NCBI GenBank assembly: GCA_036010965.1
Contig: DASCMO010000023.1
Location: 1 to 64,000 of the forward strand
DNA from: GCA-2686265 sp036010965
Lineage (GTDB): Bacteria; Planctomycetota; UBA1135; GCA-002686595
Length of the DNA: 64,000 nucleotides
Direction of reading: 5' to 3'
Shown: positions 18,628 to 26,671 of the stretch, piece after piece
Numbering within the stretch: position 1 is the first letter of the stretch
How the letters are laid out: each line of letters begins with the position of its first letter
Made by a program: the position numbers and the translations under genes
Notes under the pieces: model-generated
Seen by the model: only the letters and a program-made list of their open reading frames with translations
Told to the model about the DNA's origin: nothing
Database searches by the model: none

Positions 18628-18642
18628 GCCTACACCGTAGGC
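18628..18642. promoter_or_regulatory. Perfect inverted repeat overlapping a -10 box
   Basis: GCCTAC-ACC-GTAGGC is a perfect 6-bp inverted repeat. Read leftward, it contains TAGGCT (18627-18632), a -10-like box about 39 nt before the ATG of the leftward gene at 18588. A palindrome over a -10 box is a plausible operator. No good -35 box is seen. Confidence 0.3.
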
Positions 18643-18779
18643 GCCCTCGCACGACGCGCGCGGAAGGGGGGCCACCCTGACAGTCCGAGCAGGGCCCCTG
18701 ACGATGGTGCTTGGCAATCGACCCCCCTCCGCGCGCTCCCTGGACTCCAGGAAGCCGTCTCCCCGAAGAAGCTCATTTC

Positions 18780-19616
18780 ATGAAGCGTCACGCAAGTGCG
18801 GCGTTGGCAGCGGCGCTGCTCGTTCCGCTCAGCCTCCCCGCCCAGGCCGACATTGTTGAGGTCCATCAGCAGGGCTTCGATTTCTTCCCGCAGGAGGTCA
18901 CGATCAGCGTCGGTGACACCGTTCGCTGGATATGGCAGAGCGGTGACCACACGGTCACGGAGGGGACGGACGGCACCCTCAACGGGAACGAAGCGTTTCA
19001 TTCCCTGCTGACGGCCTCGGTGCCCGTCGTCGACGTCGTCTTCGACCCAGCGTTGCTCGCGAGCTTCCCCATGCCCGGGAACCGCTACGACTACCAGTGC
19101 CTGCCTCACGCCGGCTTCGGCATGTCGGGCGCGGTGACCGTGCTGGAGGGGCCCGGAACAGGATTCTGCTCCTGCGACGGTTCGGGCACTGCCCCGCCCT
19201 GTGCGAACGCGGGTCAGGCCGGGCGCGGCTGTGCCAACTCCGCCAACAGCCAGGGCTCGCGACTGATCTCCGAGGGTTCTGGGAGCGTTGGGGCGGATGA
19301 TCTGGCCTTCAGCGCCGAGTCGATGCTGGCGGGTCAGCCCGCCTTGCTGTTCTCTGGTGAGAACGCCATCAACGGTGGCAACGGCGTCCCCTTCGGGGAC
19401 GGCCTGCGCTGCGCAGGCCAGAATGTCCGACGCCTGGGCGTGGACTTCCCCGACGCGCTCGGTAGCGCCCACTGGGGGCCGGGCCTCTCCGCCGCCGGCG
19501 GCTGGGGAGCGGGCGACACGCGCTTCTTCCAGGGTTGGTATCGGGACCCGCAGTTCAGCCCCTGCGGATCGGGATTCAACCTGACCAACGGGGTGGCCGT
19601 GACTTTCGGCCCCTGA
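18780..19616 (+). CDS. Secreted cupredoxin (plastocyanin-like) with Cys-rich C-terminal module
   Basis: The 278-residue protein has a signal peptide (1-23) and a plastocyanin-like domain (about 24-125) with all four type-1 copper ligands: His57 (SGDHTVTEG), then Cys107, His110 and Met115 (YQCLPHAGFGM). A second module (about 130-278) begins with Cys pairs (CSCDGSG, PPCANAGQ, GCANSA). It contains FGDGLRCAGQ, WGPGLSAAGGW, GAGDTRFFQGWYRDP and ends GFNLTNGVAVTFGP. I associate this module with C-termini of secreted planctomycete proteins (memory, not searched); an adhesion or sorting role is guesswork. The domain probably carries electrons outside the cytoplasm. A decayed copy of the second module is at 30.2 kb. 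Confidence 0.88.
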   Translation: MKRHASAALAAALLVPLSLPAQADIVEVHQQGFDFFPQEVTISVGDTVRWIWQSGDHTVTEGTDGTLNGNEAFHSLLTASVPVVDVVFDPALLASFPMPGNRYDYQCLPHAGFGMSGAVTVLEGPGTGFCSCDGSGTAPPCANAGQAGRGCANSANSQGSRLISEGSGSVGADDLAFSAESMLAGQPALLFSGENAINGGNGVPFGDGLRCAGQNVRRLGVDFPDALGSAHWGPGLSAAGGWGAGDTRFFQGWYRDPQFSPCGSGFNLTNGVAVTFGP

Positions 19617-19697
19617 TCACGCCTCGAAGCGGCGCCGGCGGGCGGTAGAGTGTTCGCGAAGCGGGCGGGGCGCGGGTGCGCCGTGTCCCGTACCGCG

Positions 19698-20855
19698 ATG
19701 AGCGCAACGCACACCGACAACGCCGGAAGCTCTGTAGCCCGCCATCGCAAGCGTGGTCGGCGCGCCCTGCTGGCGGTCGCCCTGGGGCTCGTGGCAGCCC
19801 TCGTCATCGGCGAGCTGGCCTTTCGCGAGGTCCTCTTTGGCGGGGGAATGCTGACCGAACGCCTGGGGGATCGCGTGCGCCGCGCGAACTGTTACGCCGA
19901 CCCCGACGCGGACGGCGACTTCTGGCGGCTGCACCACCTGTTCACCCCGCGCGGGTCTCGAGACACCTTTTTCAATCGGGACGACCTCCTGGGCTGGCTC
20001 GATGTCACCGTCACGCCGGGTTCCTACGGCCACGACCACGAGCGCTATCTCCTGGAGCGGCGTCCGGTGCTGATGTACGGCGACTCCTTCGCCGCCTGCG
20101 TCCTGCCCGACGAGTCTTGCTGGCAGGGCCTCTTGGAGAAGTCGGCTCTGCGCTCGGAGTTCATGATGTTGAACTACGGGACCAGCGCCTACGGGCTCGA
20201 CCAGGCGTACCTGTTGATGAGGGAGTCCATCGACCATTGGGCCGACCTGCGCCCCGTGGTCGTGATCGGAATCCTGGTGGACAACGATCTGGACCGCTGC
20301 CTGCTGGACTTCCGCGGGTGTCCGAAACCTGTCCTGTGCCTGGTGGACGGAGACCTGGAGGTCGCAGCGCCGGGAGCCGGCAACGTCGATGACTGGCTCG
20401 AGGACAATCCTCCCGACATCGCCAGTTACCTGCTGCGCTACCTCGCCATGCGGACCGAGTGGTGGCCAGCGCCCCTGCGGCACCCGATGGGGGAGCACGA
20501 GCTCCTGGTCGAGCGCAAGAAGACCCTCGCCAGAGCGATCATCGAGAGGATCGCCGCGGACCTCACCGAGCGCGATCTGGAGTTCTTCTTCGTGCTCTTT
20601 CACGCGCCCGAGTCCGCCGCCAGCGAGGGACCCTGGACCTGGCGCGAGGAGTTGCTGATCGACACCTTTTCCGGGCTCGGGATCCCCTACGTCTCCTCGA
20701 AGCGCGCGCTGAGGGAGGACCACGAGCGGACCGGTGACAGCTGGCAGGACTATTACCTGCAGGAGGGTACGATCAGGGGACACTTCTCCAGTGTCGGGAA
20801 TCGGGCCGTGTTCCCGGCGATCCTCGACGGTCTGCGCGGGGAGTTCGACGGATGA
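19698..20855 (+). CDS. Membrane-anchored SGNH-hydrolase-like protein
   Basis: From ATG 19698 the protein is 385 residues, with one N-terminal membrane segment (ALLAVALGLVAALVIGELAF) and then a Block I motif VLMYGDSFAAC with the nucleophile Ser. Near the C-terminus GHFSSVGNR is the block V histidine region, but the Asp normally two residues before the His is Arg (RGHFS). The fold resembles membrane-bound SGNH esterases or acyltransferases that act on polysaccharides; activity is uncertain. An upstream in-frame GTG at 19650 overlaps a TAGAGT -10-like box, so the ATG is preferred. It overlaps btpA by 4 nt. Confidence 0.75.
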   Translation: MSATHTDNAGSSVARHRKRGRRALLAVALGLVAALVIGELAFREVLFGGGMLTERLGDRVRRANCYADPDADGDFWRLHHLFTPRGSRDTFFNRDDLLGWLDVTVTPGSYGHDHERYLLERRPVLMYGDSFAACVLPDESCWQGLLEKSALRSEFMMLNYGTSAYGLDQAYLLMRESIDHWADLRPVVVIGILVDNDLDRCLLDFRGCPKPVLCLVDGDLEVAAPGAGNVDDWLEDNPPDIASYLLRYLAMRTEWWPAPLRHPMGEHELLVERKKTLARAIIERIAADLTERDLEFFFVLFHAPESAASEGPWTWREELLIDTFSGLGIPYVSSKRALREDHERTGDSWQDYYLQEGTIRGHFSSVGNRAVFPAILDGLRGEFDG

Positions 20856-21739
20856 GCGCGATCATGACGGAGCTTTTCGGTGCGACGCCGACCTTGATCG
20901 GTGTCTGCCACCTCGCCCCGCTCCCGGGAGCGCCGCGTTTCGCGGGAGGCGATGACTCGGCCGACGTCCCTTCAGGAGGCATGGGGCGCGTCATCGAGGG
21001 AGCGGTGAGCGACGCGTGCGCCCTCGCCGAGGGCGGCGCGCAGGCTATCATCGTCGAGAACTTCGGCGATGCCCCCTTCCACGGGAGAGCCGTTCCGGCG
21101 GAGACGGTCGCGGCCCTGGCCCTCGCCGTGCACGCCGTGCGAGACGCGGTCGGCGCCCTTCCCGTGGGCGTGAATGTCCTGCGCAACGATGTGCGCGCCG
21201 CCCTGGGGATCTGCGCGGCGACCGGCGCGCGCTTCGTGCGCGTCAACGTCCACACCGGCGCGGCGGCGACCGATCAAGGGCTGATCGAGGGGCGGGCGGC
21301 CGAGACGCTTCGCGAGCGGGAGCGCCTGTGTCCGGACGTCGCGATCCTCGCCGACGTGCACGTCAAGCACGCCACGCCCCTGGGGTCGGAGAGCATTGAG
21401 GACGCTGCGCGCGAGACCCTCGGACGGGGCCTGGCTGACGCCGTCATCCTGACCGGGGCGGCCACGGGCTGTGCCCCCGACCCCGAGGCCGTCGCCCGCG
21501 TGCGGCGCGGGATCGGCGACGGCCGGATCCTCGTCGGCGCCGGTCTGACGGCCGAAGACGTCGGTCTCTTGCGGCACGCCGACGGCGCCATCGTGGGCAC
21601 CTGGCTCAAGCACGAAGGCCGCATCGAGCGGGCCGTCGACCCCGCGCGGGTGCGGCGCCTGCGCACGGCGATGGATGAGTACGTGGCGCGCGGCCGCGAC
21701 GGGACGCCGGGCTTGCCGGATCCCCGCGGCTCGCGGTAG
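20852..21739 (+). CDS. BtpA/SgcQ-family TIM-barrel protein
   Basis: The 295-residue protein begins with the family signature LIGVCHLAPLPGAPRF and continues with GGAQAIIVENFGDAPF, LPVGVNVLRND, FVRVNVHTGAA, ILADVHVKHATPLG, DAVILTGAATG and a final phosphate-loop-like ADGAIVGTWLKHEG. BtpA was named for photosystem I accumulation in cyanobacteria, but the wider family is found in non-phototrophs, and its reaction here is unknown (probably a phosphosugar-type TIM-barrel enzyme). The start ATG overlaps the stop of the SGNH-like gene, and MoaB follows after 10 nt. Confidence 0.87.
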   Translation: MSAIMTELFGATPTLIGVCHLAPLPGAPRFAGGDDSADVPSGGMGRVIEGAVSDACALAEGGAQAIIVENFGDAPFHGRAVPAETVAALALAVHAVRDAVGALPVGVNVLRNDVRAALGICAATGARFVRVNVHTGAAATDQGLIEGRAAETLRERERLCPDVAILADVHVKHATPLGSESIEDAARETLGRGLADAVILTGAATGCAPDPEAVARVRRGIGDGRILVGAGLTAEDVGLLRHADGAIVGTWLKHEGRIERAVDPARVRRLRTAMDEYVARGRDGTPGLPDPRGSR

Positions 21740-21742
21740 CCT
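21713..21742 (+). promoter_or_regulatory. Internal promoter giving a nearly leaderless moaB mRNA
   Basis: TTGCCG (21713-21718), an 18-nt spacer and TAGCCT (21737-21742) are followed by exactly 7 nt and then the moaB ATG at 21750. Transcription would start at or next to the start codon. The -35 box lies within the end of btpA. Confidence 0.4.
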
Positions 21743-21749
21743 TCGGGCG

Positions 21750-22256
21750 ATGAGCCTGGCAGAGCACCGTGACGAATCGCCCGACCGCATCGCCTTCGCG
21801 GTCCTGACCTTCAGCGACAGCCGCGACAGCGGCTCGGACCGCGGTGGAGACTTCCTGGTCGAGGTGATCGAGGGCGCCGGGCACCGGGTGGTCCACAGGG
21901 CCTTGTACCCCGACGAGGGGCCGCGGATCGCCGCCGCCGTGCGGGCGGCTGCGGCGCGCGACGACGTCGATTTGGTGCTCACGACCGGTGGCACGGGCAT
22001 CGCGCCGCGCGACGTGACCTACACCACCCTGCTGGAGGTCCTCGACAGCCAGATCCCCGGCTTCGGCGAGCTCTTTCGCTCGCTCTCCCACGCCGAGATC
22101 GGCAGCGCAGCCATCCTCAGTCGCGCCATCGGCGGGCTGGTGGGGGACACGGTAGTGCTCGCCATGCCCGGATCGCCCAAGGCCCTGCGCCTGGCGATGG
22201 AGTCGATCGTCCTGCCGGAAGCGGGACACCTCGTGTCCCAGAGCCGGCGCTCTTGA
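21750..22256 (+). CDS. moaB: Molybdenum cofactor biosynthesis protein MoaB/Mog family
   Basis: The 168-residue single-domain protein belongs to the MoaB/MogA fold: AFAVLTFSDSRDSGSDRGG, LVLTTGGTGIAPRDVT, then EIGSAAILSRAIGG and a final VLAMPGSPKALRLAME. These proteins bind molybdopterin and adenylylate it before Mo insertion; MoaB and Mog are hard to separate by sequence alone. No other moa/moe gene is in the window. The start is fixed by the absence of homology upstream and by the promoter spacing. It converges on the nuclease gene. Confidence 0.9.
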   Translation: MSLAEHRDESPDRIAFAVLTFSDSRDSGSDRGGDFLVEVIEGAGHRVVHRALYPDEGPRIAAAVRAAAARDDVDLVLTTGGTGIAPRDVTYTTLLEVLDSQIPGFGELFRSLSHAEIGSAAILSRAIGGLVGDTVVLAMPGSPKALRLAMESIVLPEAGHLVSQSRRS

Positions 22257-22266
22257 GGGACGCGGG

Positions 22267-23274
22267 CTAGTCGGCGGGCGCTTGCGTGGCGGACGCCGGC
22301 TCGGGACCCGCGCGTCGCCAGGCTTCGGGTCCCGTAGAGGGGAACTCGAAGCCGTGCTCCGTGCGGCGCAGGCGTCCCTCCACGTAGACGTAGTTCTGCC
22401 GGAACTCCTCGGTCAGACCCTTGAGGTCCAGGCTCGCGTGGCGTTCGCGATCCTCATTCGCGATCCGCACGCGCAGGGCGCGCTTGGGGTCGGTGGCCCG
22501 GAAGAGGACCGTCAGGCTGCCGTCGGTCTCCTCGAACAACCGGTAGGGCGTACCAAACACCGAGACCTGAGGGTCCTCGAGGGCCGCCGCGCGCTCGAGG
22601 GCGACGGCATCGTCCGCTGCCACGACGCGCTCCCCGCGGTGTCGGCGAAAGTCGTCGATGGCTTCGGCGCGGGCCTGCCACCAGGGTAGGAGGCGGTCGT
22701 AGGGCCGTCGCACCGCGGGTCGCCCCTCGACCGCGGGTGCGTTCGTGCGCGGGTTCCAGATGCCGAGCCGGGCGCTGCGCGCTCGCTCTTGGGCTGCGAC
22801 GAAGGCCTCGTGGCAGATCCGGCTGTTACCGTACTTGTTGAAGTAGGGGCTCTTGCCCTTCTCCACCAGGAGCAGGTCGAAGTCGGTCCCGTCGGGCAGG
22901 AGCACGTGGCAGAGGAGGCGTCCGTAGATGTCGCGTTCTTCCTTGCCGGGGGGGAACGCCAGGGCGACTTGCACCACGCCGTCCACCGTGGCGTGCTCGG
23001 TGATGAACTCGCGCGCCCAGAGGGCGCAATCCTCTCCGAACACCGTCTGGGGCTTCGTGGGCGACCCGCGATAGCCGGGGTTGAACTTCTCCTCGGTGTC
23101 GACGGAGAGTAGCCGGAGCTTCTCCTTCTTTCCGTCGCGCAGCACGTGCAGGGTGTCCCCGTCCACGATCTTGACCACCTCGAACAGTTCGAGCGGGGTC
23201 TCGTCCGGTGCCGGCTGGGGTGAGTCCTGGCCGGCGCAGGCCACGGAGATCAGGGAGAGCAGTGTGGGAAACAT
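22267..23274 (-). CDS. Secreted thermonuclease (SNase)-domain protein
   Basis: The 335-residue protein has a signal peptide (MFPTLLSLISVACAGQ) and a staphylococcal-nuclease-like OB fold (about 30-190). The domain has VVKIVDGDTLHV, KLRLLSVDTEEKFNPG (Arg and Glu at the catalytic positions), ERDIYGRLLCHVLLP (second Arg), VEKGKSPYFNKYG and AQERARSARLGIWNP. It probably cleaves extracellular nucleic acids in a Ca-dependent way. The C-terminal 140 residues (about 195-335) are an extra beta-rich region with RVRIANEDRERHASLDL that I do not recognise. Convergent with moaB (10 nt apart). Confidence 0.88.
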   Translation of the reverse strand: MFPTLLSLISVACAGQDSPQPAPDETPLELFEVVKIVDGDTLHVLRDGKKEKLRLLSVDTEEKFNPGYRGSPTKPQTVFGEDCALWAREFITEHATVDGVVQVALAFPPGKEERDIYGRLLCHVLLPDGTDFDLLLVEKGKSPYFNKYGNSRICHEAFVAAQERARSARLGIWNPRTNAPAVEGRPAVRRPYDRLLPWWQARAEAIDDFRRHRGERVVAADDAVALERAAALEDPQVSVFGTPYRLFEETDGSLTVLFRATDPKRALRVRIANEDRERHASLDLKGLTEEFRQNYVYVEGRLRRTEHGFEFPSTGPEAWRRAGPEPASATQAPAD

Positions 23275-23350
23275 CGGTGCGGGGGGTGGAGGGGCTCGCT
23301 AGGATGCCGTCGGACAGCATGCAGTGTACGCAGGAGAGCCCAGGGCCACC

Positions 23351-25144
23351 ATGAGCCAGGAACCTGCAGCCCCGAGCCCGGCTTCCTCCTCCGTGGCCTC
23401 CCCCTCCGCTTCCGAGCGCGGGGAGGGCCCGATCCTCAAGGGCACGCCCATCGCGCCAGGACTGGCCGTGGGCGTGGTCTACCGCAAGGACCAGGACCTG
23501 CAGCGCGCCGCGGCGCAGCGCGTGCCCCTCGACGCGGTGGAGGGCGAACTCAACCGCTTCCACTGCGCCCTGCGGGAGTCGCGCGCCCAGCTCGAGAACC
23601 TGAAAACGCACCTGGCGGGAAAGGTGTCCCCCGACCACGTGCGCATCCTCGACACCCACCTCGCCTACCTGAAGGACACGGTCTTCCTGTCCGATGTCGA
23701 GAACCTGATCCTCAACGAGCAGATGAGTCTCGAGGCCGCGATCGCCAAGGTCGTCGCGGACTTCGACCGCATCTTCCACTTGGTGGAGAACCGCATGTTG
23801 CGCGAGCGCGCCGTGGACCTGCGCGACGTCGGAATCCGCGTCCTGCGCAACCTCGAGCAACCGGCTGAGGACGAGCCGCAACCGGTCCCGCAACCACGGG
23901 ACTACGTCCTCGTGGCCCATGAGCTGTCCATCGTCGACATGTTCAACCTCGACAACGACCACGTGCTCGGGATCGCGACCGAGACTGGCGGTGTCACGAG
24001 CCACGCCGCGATCCTGGCGCGCTCGATGGGCATTCCCACGATCACCGGCGTCGACGGGTTGCTCGACCGCGTGCGCGACGGTGAGCGGGTGCTGCTCGAC
24101 GCGAGCGAGGGCGTCCTGCGCGTGGCGCCGACCGAGGCCTTGCTGGCTCAATACCAGGATTCCCCCACGCAGGTCGTCGAATGCGGACCGATCATCGCCG
24201 AGTGGGCGGGAGACGAGCTGCAGACCGCGGACGGTGCGGAAGTGCGCCTCAGCGCCAGCTGCGCCAACCTCCCGGAGGTCTCGAGCGCACTTTCCCTCGG
24301 TGTCGGGTCCGTGGGACTCTACCGCACCGAGTTGATGCACTTCGTCGGCAGCGAGCCCCCTGCGGTGGACACTATGATTGCCCACTACCGCGCCGTGATA
24401 GAGGAGGCGCGCGGCGGCCCGGTCACCTTCCGCCTCCTGCACGCGGACTCGGGCCTGGGCCTCGAGTATCTTCACGAGCATCGCGAGGCCAATCCCGCCC
24501 TGGGCGTGGCCGGGGTGCGCGCGTTGCTCGCCAGGGAGGATGTGCTGCGCACCCAGCTCGCCGCTTGCCTGCGTGTCGCCAGCGACAGCGGGCGCGCACG
24601 CATCGCCGTGCCCTTCGTGACCGACCGGACCGAGTTGCGGCGCGTGGGCGACCTCCTGGCCGAGGAGACTGCGCGCCTGCGCCGAGCGGGCGCGCTCTTC
24701 GGATCCCAGGTCGAGCTCGGCGCGGTGATCGAGGTTCCTCTCGCCGCCCTCGAGGCTCGGGAACTCGCGGACGCCGGCGATTTCCTGATGATCAGCTTCG
24801 ACGCCCTCTCGCAGTTCGTGATGGCGGCGGACCGGGCCAGTCACGACCTAGACCACTACTTCAAGGTCGCCCATCCGGCCCTGCTGCGCCTGCTGCGTCA
24901 GATCGCTCGCGCCTGCGACGGGGCGTGCTGTCCGCTCTCGGTCTTCGGCGTGGGCGCCGGTTCACCGACCAACCTGCCGCTGTTGATCGGCCTCGGTCTG
25001 CGGGAGTTCTGCGTTACGCCGCGGGACCTCCCTGAGTTCGCCGAGCGCGTGCGCGCCCTCGACGCGGACCGCGCCCGCGATCTCGCGCGCCGCGCCGTGG
25101 ACGCCGCCGGCCAGGACGAGGTCCTGGCCTTGATGGACGGGTGA
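23351..25144 (+). CDS. PTS enzyme I homologue lacking key PEP-site residues
   Basis: The 597-residue protein has the enzyme I layout: an N-terminal HPr-binding helical region (GTPIAPGLAVGVVYRKDQ, then four helices), the phosphohistidine domain with His218 (GGVTSHAAILARSMGIPTI), and a C-terminal PEP-binding barrel with GLYRTEL and VIEVPLA. The barrel is degenerate: the SIGTNDLTQY segment reads MISFDALSQF (Asn-Asp changed to Asp-Ala), the catalytic Cys motif GMCGELAG reads SVFGVGAG, and the DIGGDK loop is lost. PEP turnover is therefore doubtful, although His218 remains. No HPr or EII gene is nearby. ATG 23351 is used; 23324 is possible. Confidence 0.85.
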   Translation: MSQEPAAPSPASSSVASPSASERGEGPILKGTPIAPGLAVGVVYRKDQDLQRAAAQRVPLDAVEGELNRFHCALRESRAQLENLKTHLAGKVSPDHVRILDTHLAYLKDTVFLSDVENLILNEQMSLEAAIAKVVADFDRIFHLVENRMLRERAVDLRDVGIRVLRNLEQPAEDEPQPVPQPRDYVLVAHELSIVDMFNLDNDHVLGIATETGGVTSHAAILARSMGIPTITGVDGLLDRVRDGERVLLDASEGVLRVAPTEALLAQYQDSPTQVVECGPIIAEWAGDELQTADGAEVRLSASCANLPEVSSALSLGVGSVGLYRTELMHFVGSEPPAVDTMIAHYRAVIEEARGGPVTFRLLHADSGLGLEYLHEHREANPALGVAGVRALLAREDVLRTQLAACLRVASDSGRARIAVPFVTDRTELRRVGDLLAEETARLRRAGALFGSQVELGAVIEVPLAALEARELADAGDFLMISFDALSQFVMAADRASHDLDHYFKVAHPALLRLLRQIARACDGACCPLSVFGVGAGSPTNLPLLIGLGLREFCVTPRDLPEFAERVRALDADRARDLARRAVDAAGQDEVLALMDG

Positions 25145-25155
25145 AGTGAAGCGCG

Positions 25156-26085
25156 TCAGAGGCGCTCGACGCCCGGCGAGCCGAGCACGGGCTTCAGGAC
25201 CCTTCGCTCCACGGATCCTCCCCCCAGGCCGCCGGCCAGAGCGGCGGCGACGGCCGAGCCGTGCACCGCGTCGCTGATCGCGATCAGGCCTGAGCCGCTG
25301 CCGCTGATCGTGGCTGCGAAGGCGCCCGCGTCCCGGGCCGCGACCAGGGCATCGGCGGCGCCGGGGACGAGCGGCAGGCGATAGGCCGCATGGAGTCGGT
25401 CTTCGATCCCCAGGCGGCACAGATCTGGGTCCGCGCGCCGCAGGCCCTCGAGCAGGAGGGCCAGGCGCCGCGGATTCTCGACGGCGTCGGCGAAGGAGAC
25501 CGTGGCCGGCAGCACCGAGCGCGCATCGGCGGTGCAGAGCCGCACCGCCGGCCAGGCCACGGGGAAGACCAGGTCGGGGTGCACCGCCTGCCGGATCACC
25601 TCCACTCCTCCGATGTGGGGGACGGCCAGTGTGCAGCCGCCGAGTAGGGAGGCCGTGGCGTTGTCGGGGTGTCCTTCGAGAGCGTTGCCCCAGCGCACGA
25701 GCAGCGCTTCGTCCACCGCGCGCGGCGCGAGGGCAGCGGCCAGGAGCAAGCCGGCGGCGGTCGCGGCGCCGCTGCTTCCCAGACCGCGCGCGAGGGGAAT
25801 CTCGGAGCGCACGCGAAAGCTGCAGGCGGGCACGGGGATGCCGAGCTCCCCCAGGGCATGATCGAACGCGGCCGGCAGGCGATTGCCCTCGCGCGGCCAG
25901 TCGGCTGCCAGTCCCTCGAGCGTGTCGAACTCGTGCGCGGAATGATCGGGACGAAGGAGCAGTTCGACTTCCAGTTCGAGCGAGAGCGCGAGTCCCAGGA
26001 AATCGAAACCTGGGCCCAGATTCGATGTGGAACAGGGGACGCGCACACGCAGGCGCGGCGCGCGGGAGGAAAGCTCGTCGGGCAT
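25156..26085 (-). CDS. thrB: Homoserine kinase (GHMP family)
   Basis: The 309-residue GHMP kinase has an N-terminal VRVPCSTSNLGPGFDFLGLAL (the typical ThrB start motif), the phosphate-binding loop IPLARGLGSSGAATAAG and a C-terminal Gly-rich AATISGSGSGLIAISD. GNALEGHPDNATASLLGG matches ThrB rather than mevalonate or galactose kinases. It phosphorylates homoserine for threonine synthesis. The ATG at 26085 has GGGAGA 4 nt upstream. The other thr genes are not adjacent. Confidence 0.93.
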   Translation of the reverse strand: MPDELSSRAPRLRVRVPCSTSNLGPGFDFLGLALSLELEVELLLRPDHSAHEFDTLEGLAADWPREGNRLPAAFDHALGELGIPVPACSFRVRSEIPLARGLGSSGAATAAGLLLAAALAPRAVDEALLVRWGNALEGHPDNATASLLGGCTLAVPHIGGVEVIRQAVHPDLVFPVAWPAVRLCTADARSVLPATVSFADAVENPRRLALLLEGLRRADPDLCRLGIEDRLHAAYRLPLVPGAADALVAARDAGAFAATISGSGSGLIAISDAVHGSAVAAALAGGLGGGSVERRVLKPVLGSPGVERL

Positions 26086-26172
26086 CGTTCTCCCATCATC
26101 CCGCTCGCCATCGGTCCCGTCGAGAACCTGTTTCCTCGTTGCGAACTTGCAAAGAAACCCATCAGGTTGGGC

Positions 26173-26199
26173 TTGGATCGTCTCGAAACACCATATAGG
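26173..26199 (+). promoter_or_regulatory. Weak rightward promoter candidate and strong unassigned ribosome-binding site
   Basis: TTGGAT (26173-26178) and TATAGG (26194-26199) have a short 15-nt spacer. Downstream, AAAGGAGG (26209-26216) lies 6 nt before a GTG at 26223. That GTG opens a 56-codon frame (26223-26393) which overlaps the next gene in another frame and has poor codon use; a leader peptide is conceivable but unproven. Confidence 0.25.
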
Positions 26200-26317
26200 G
26201 TGGGCTCAAAGGAGGAGTCTCGGTGGCCCGTTCATCGCAGCGGACCGTCGGCTCCAGGGGATCTTCCAGACGAGACCAGGCGAGCCTGCGGCGCGATGAG
26301 AGATCAGAGGGGGCTGC

Positions 26318-26620
26318 ATGGACACGAGGCACACCGGTTCGAGGGCGTTTACAACCGAAGAGGGCATCAGCGCCGAGGAGAAGGATCGCCTGACCTCGCG
26401 TCTGGCCGGAATCGACGGCGTGCGGACCCTGCCCTCGGTCGGAACCTGGATCATGCTGGAGGTAACCGAGCCGACCAACCTGGCGCGCAAGGTCAATCGC
26501 CGCCTGGGCCCGGGCTCGATGAAGGTCAATCGCGACGTCGCCGGGATGGTGCGCATCTTCGTTTCCGACCCGAGCCACAACGAGCAGCTGTTCCGCGCTA
26601 TCCGGGAGTTCGTGGCGTAG
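26318..26620 (+). CDS. Stand-alone C-terminal domain of HisC-type aminotransferase
   Basis: This 100-residue protein starts at an ATG with GAGGGGG about 5 nt upstream. Residues about 30-100 (DGVRTLPSVGTWIMLEV, then MKVNRDVAGMVRIFVSDP and HNEQLFRAIREFV) resemble the small C-terminal domain of class I/II PLP aminotransferases such as histidinol-phosphate aminotransferase. The catalytic PLP-lysine domain is missing; the 230 bases upstream contain no remnant of it. Codon use is typical of real genes here. It could be a genuine small protein or a fragment left from a deleted aminotransferase. Confidence 0.65.
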   Translation: MDTRHTGSRAFTTEEGISAEEKDRLTSRLAGIDGVRTLPSVGTWIMLEVTEPTNLARKVNRRLGPGSMKVNRDVAGMVRIFVSDPSHNEQLFRAIREFVA

Positions 26621-26671
26621 GGAGTGGATGACCGCTCCGCGGCGGGCTTTCATTCCTCTGCCCGTTCTCCG

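Noticed and set aside
22826..24844. 672-codon minus-strand frame across the nuclease and enzyme I genes
   Set aside because: It is a shadow of the sense frames; no domain and no plausible start signals.
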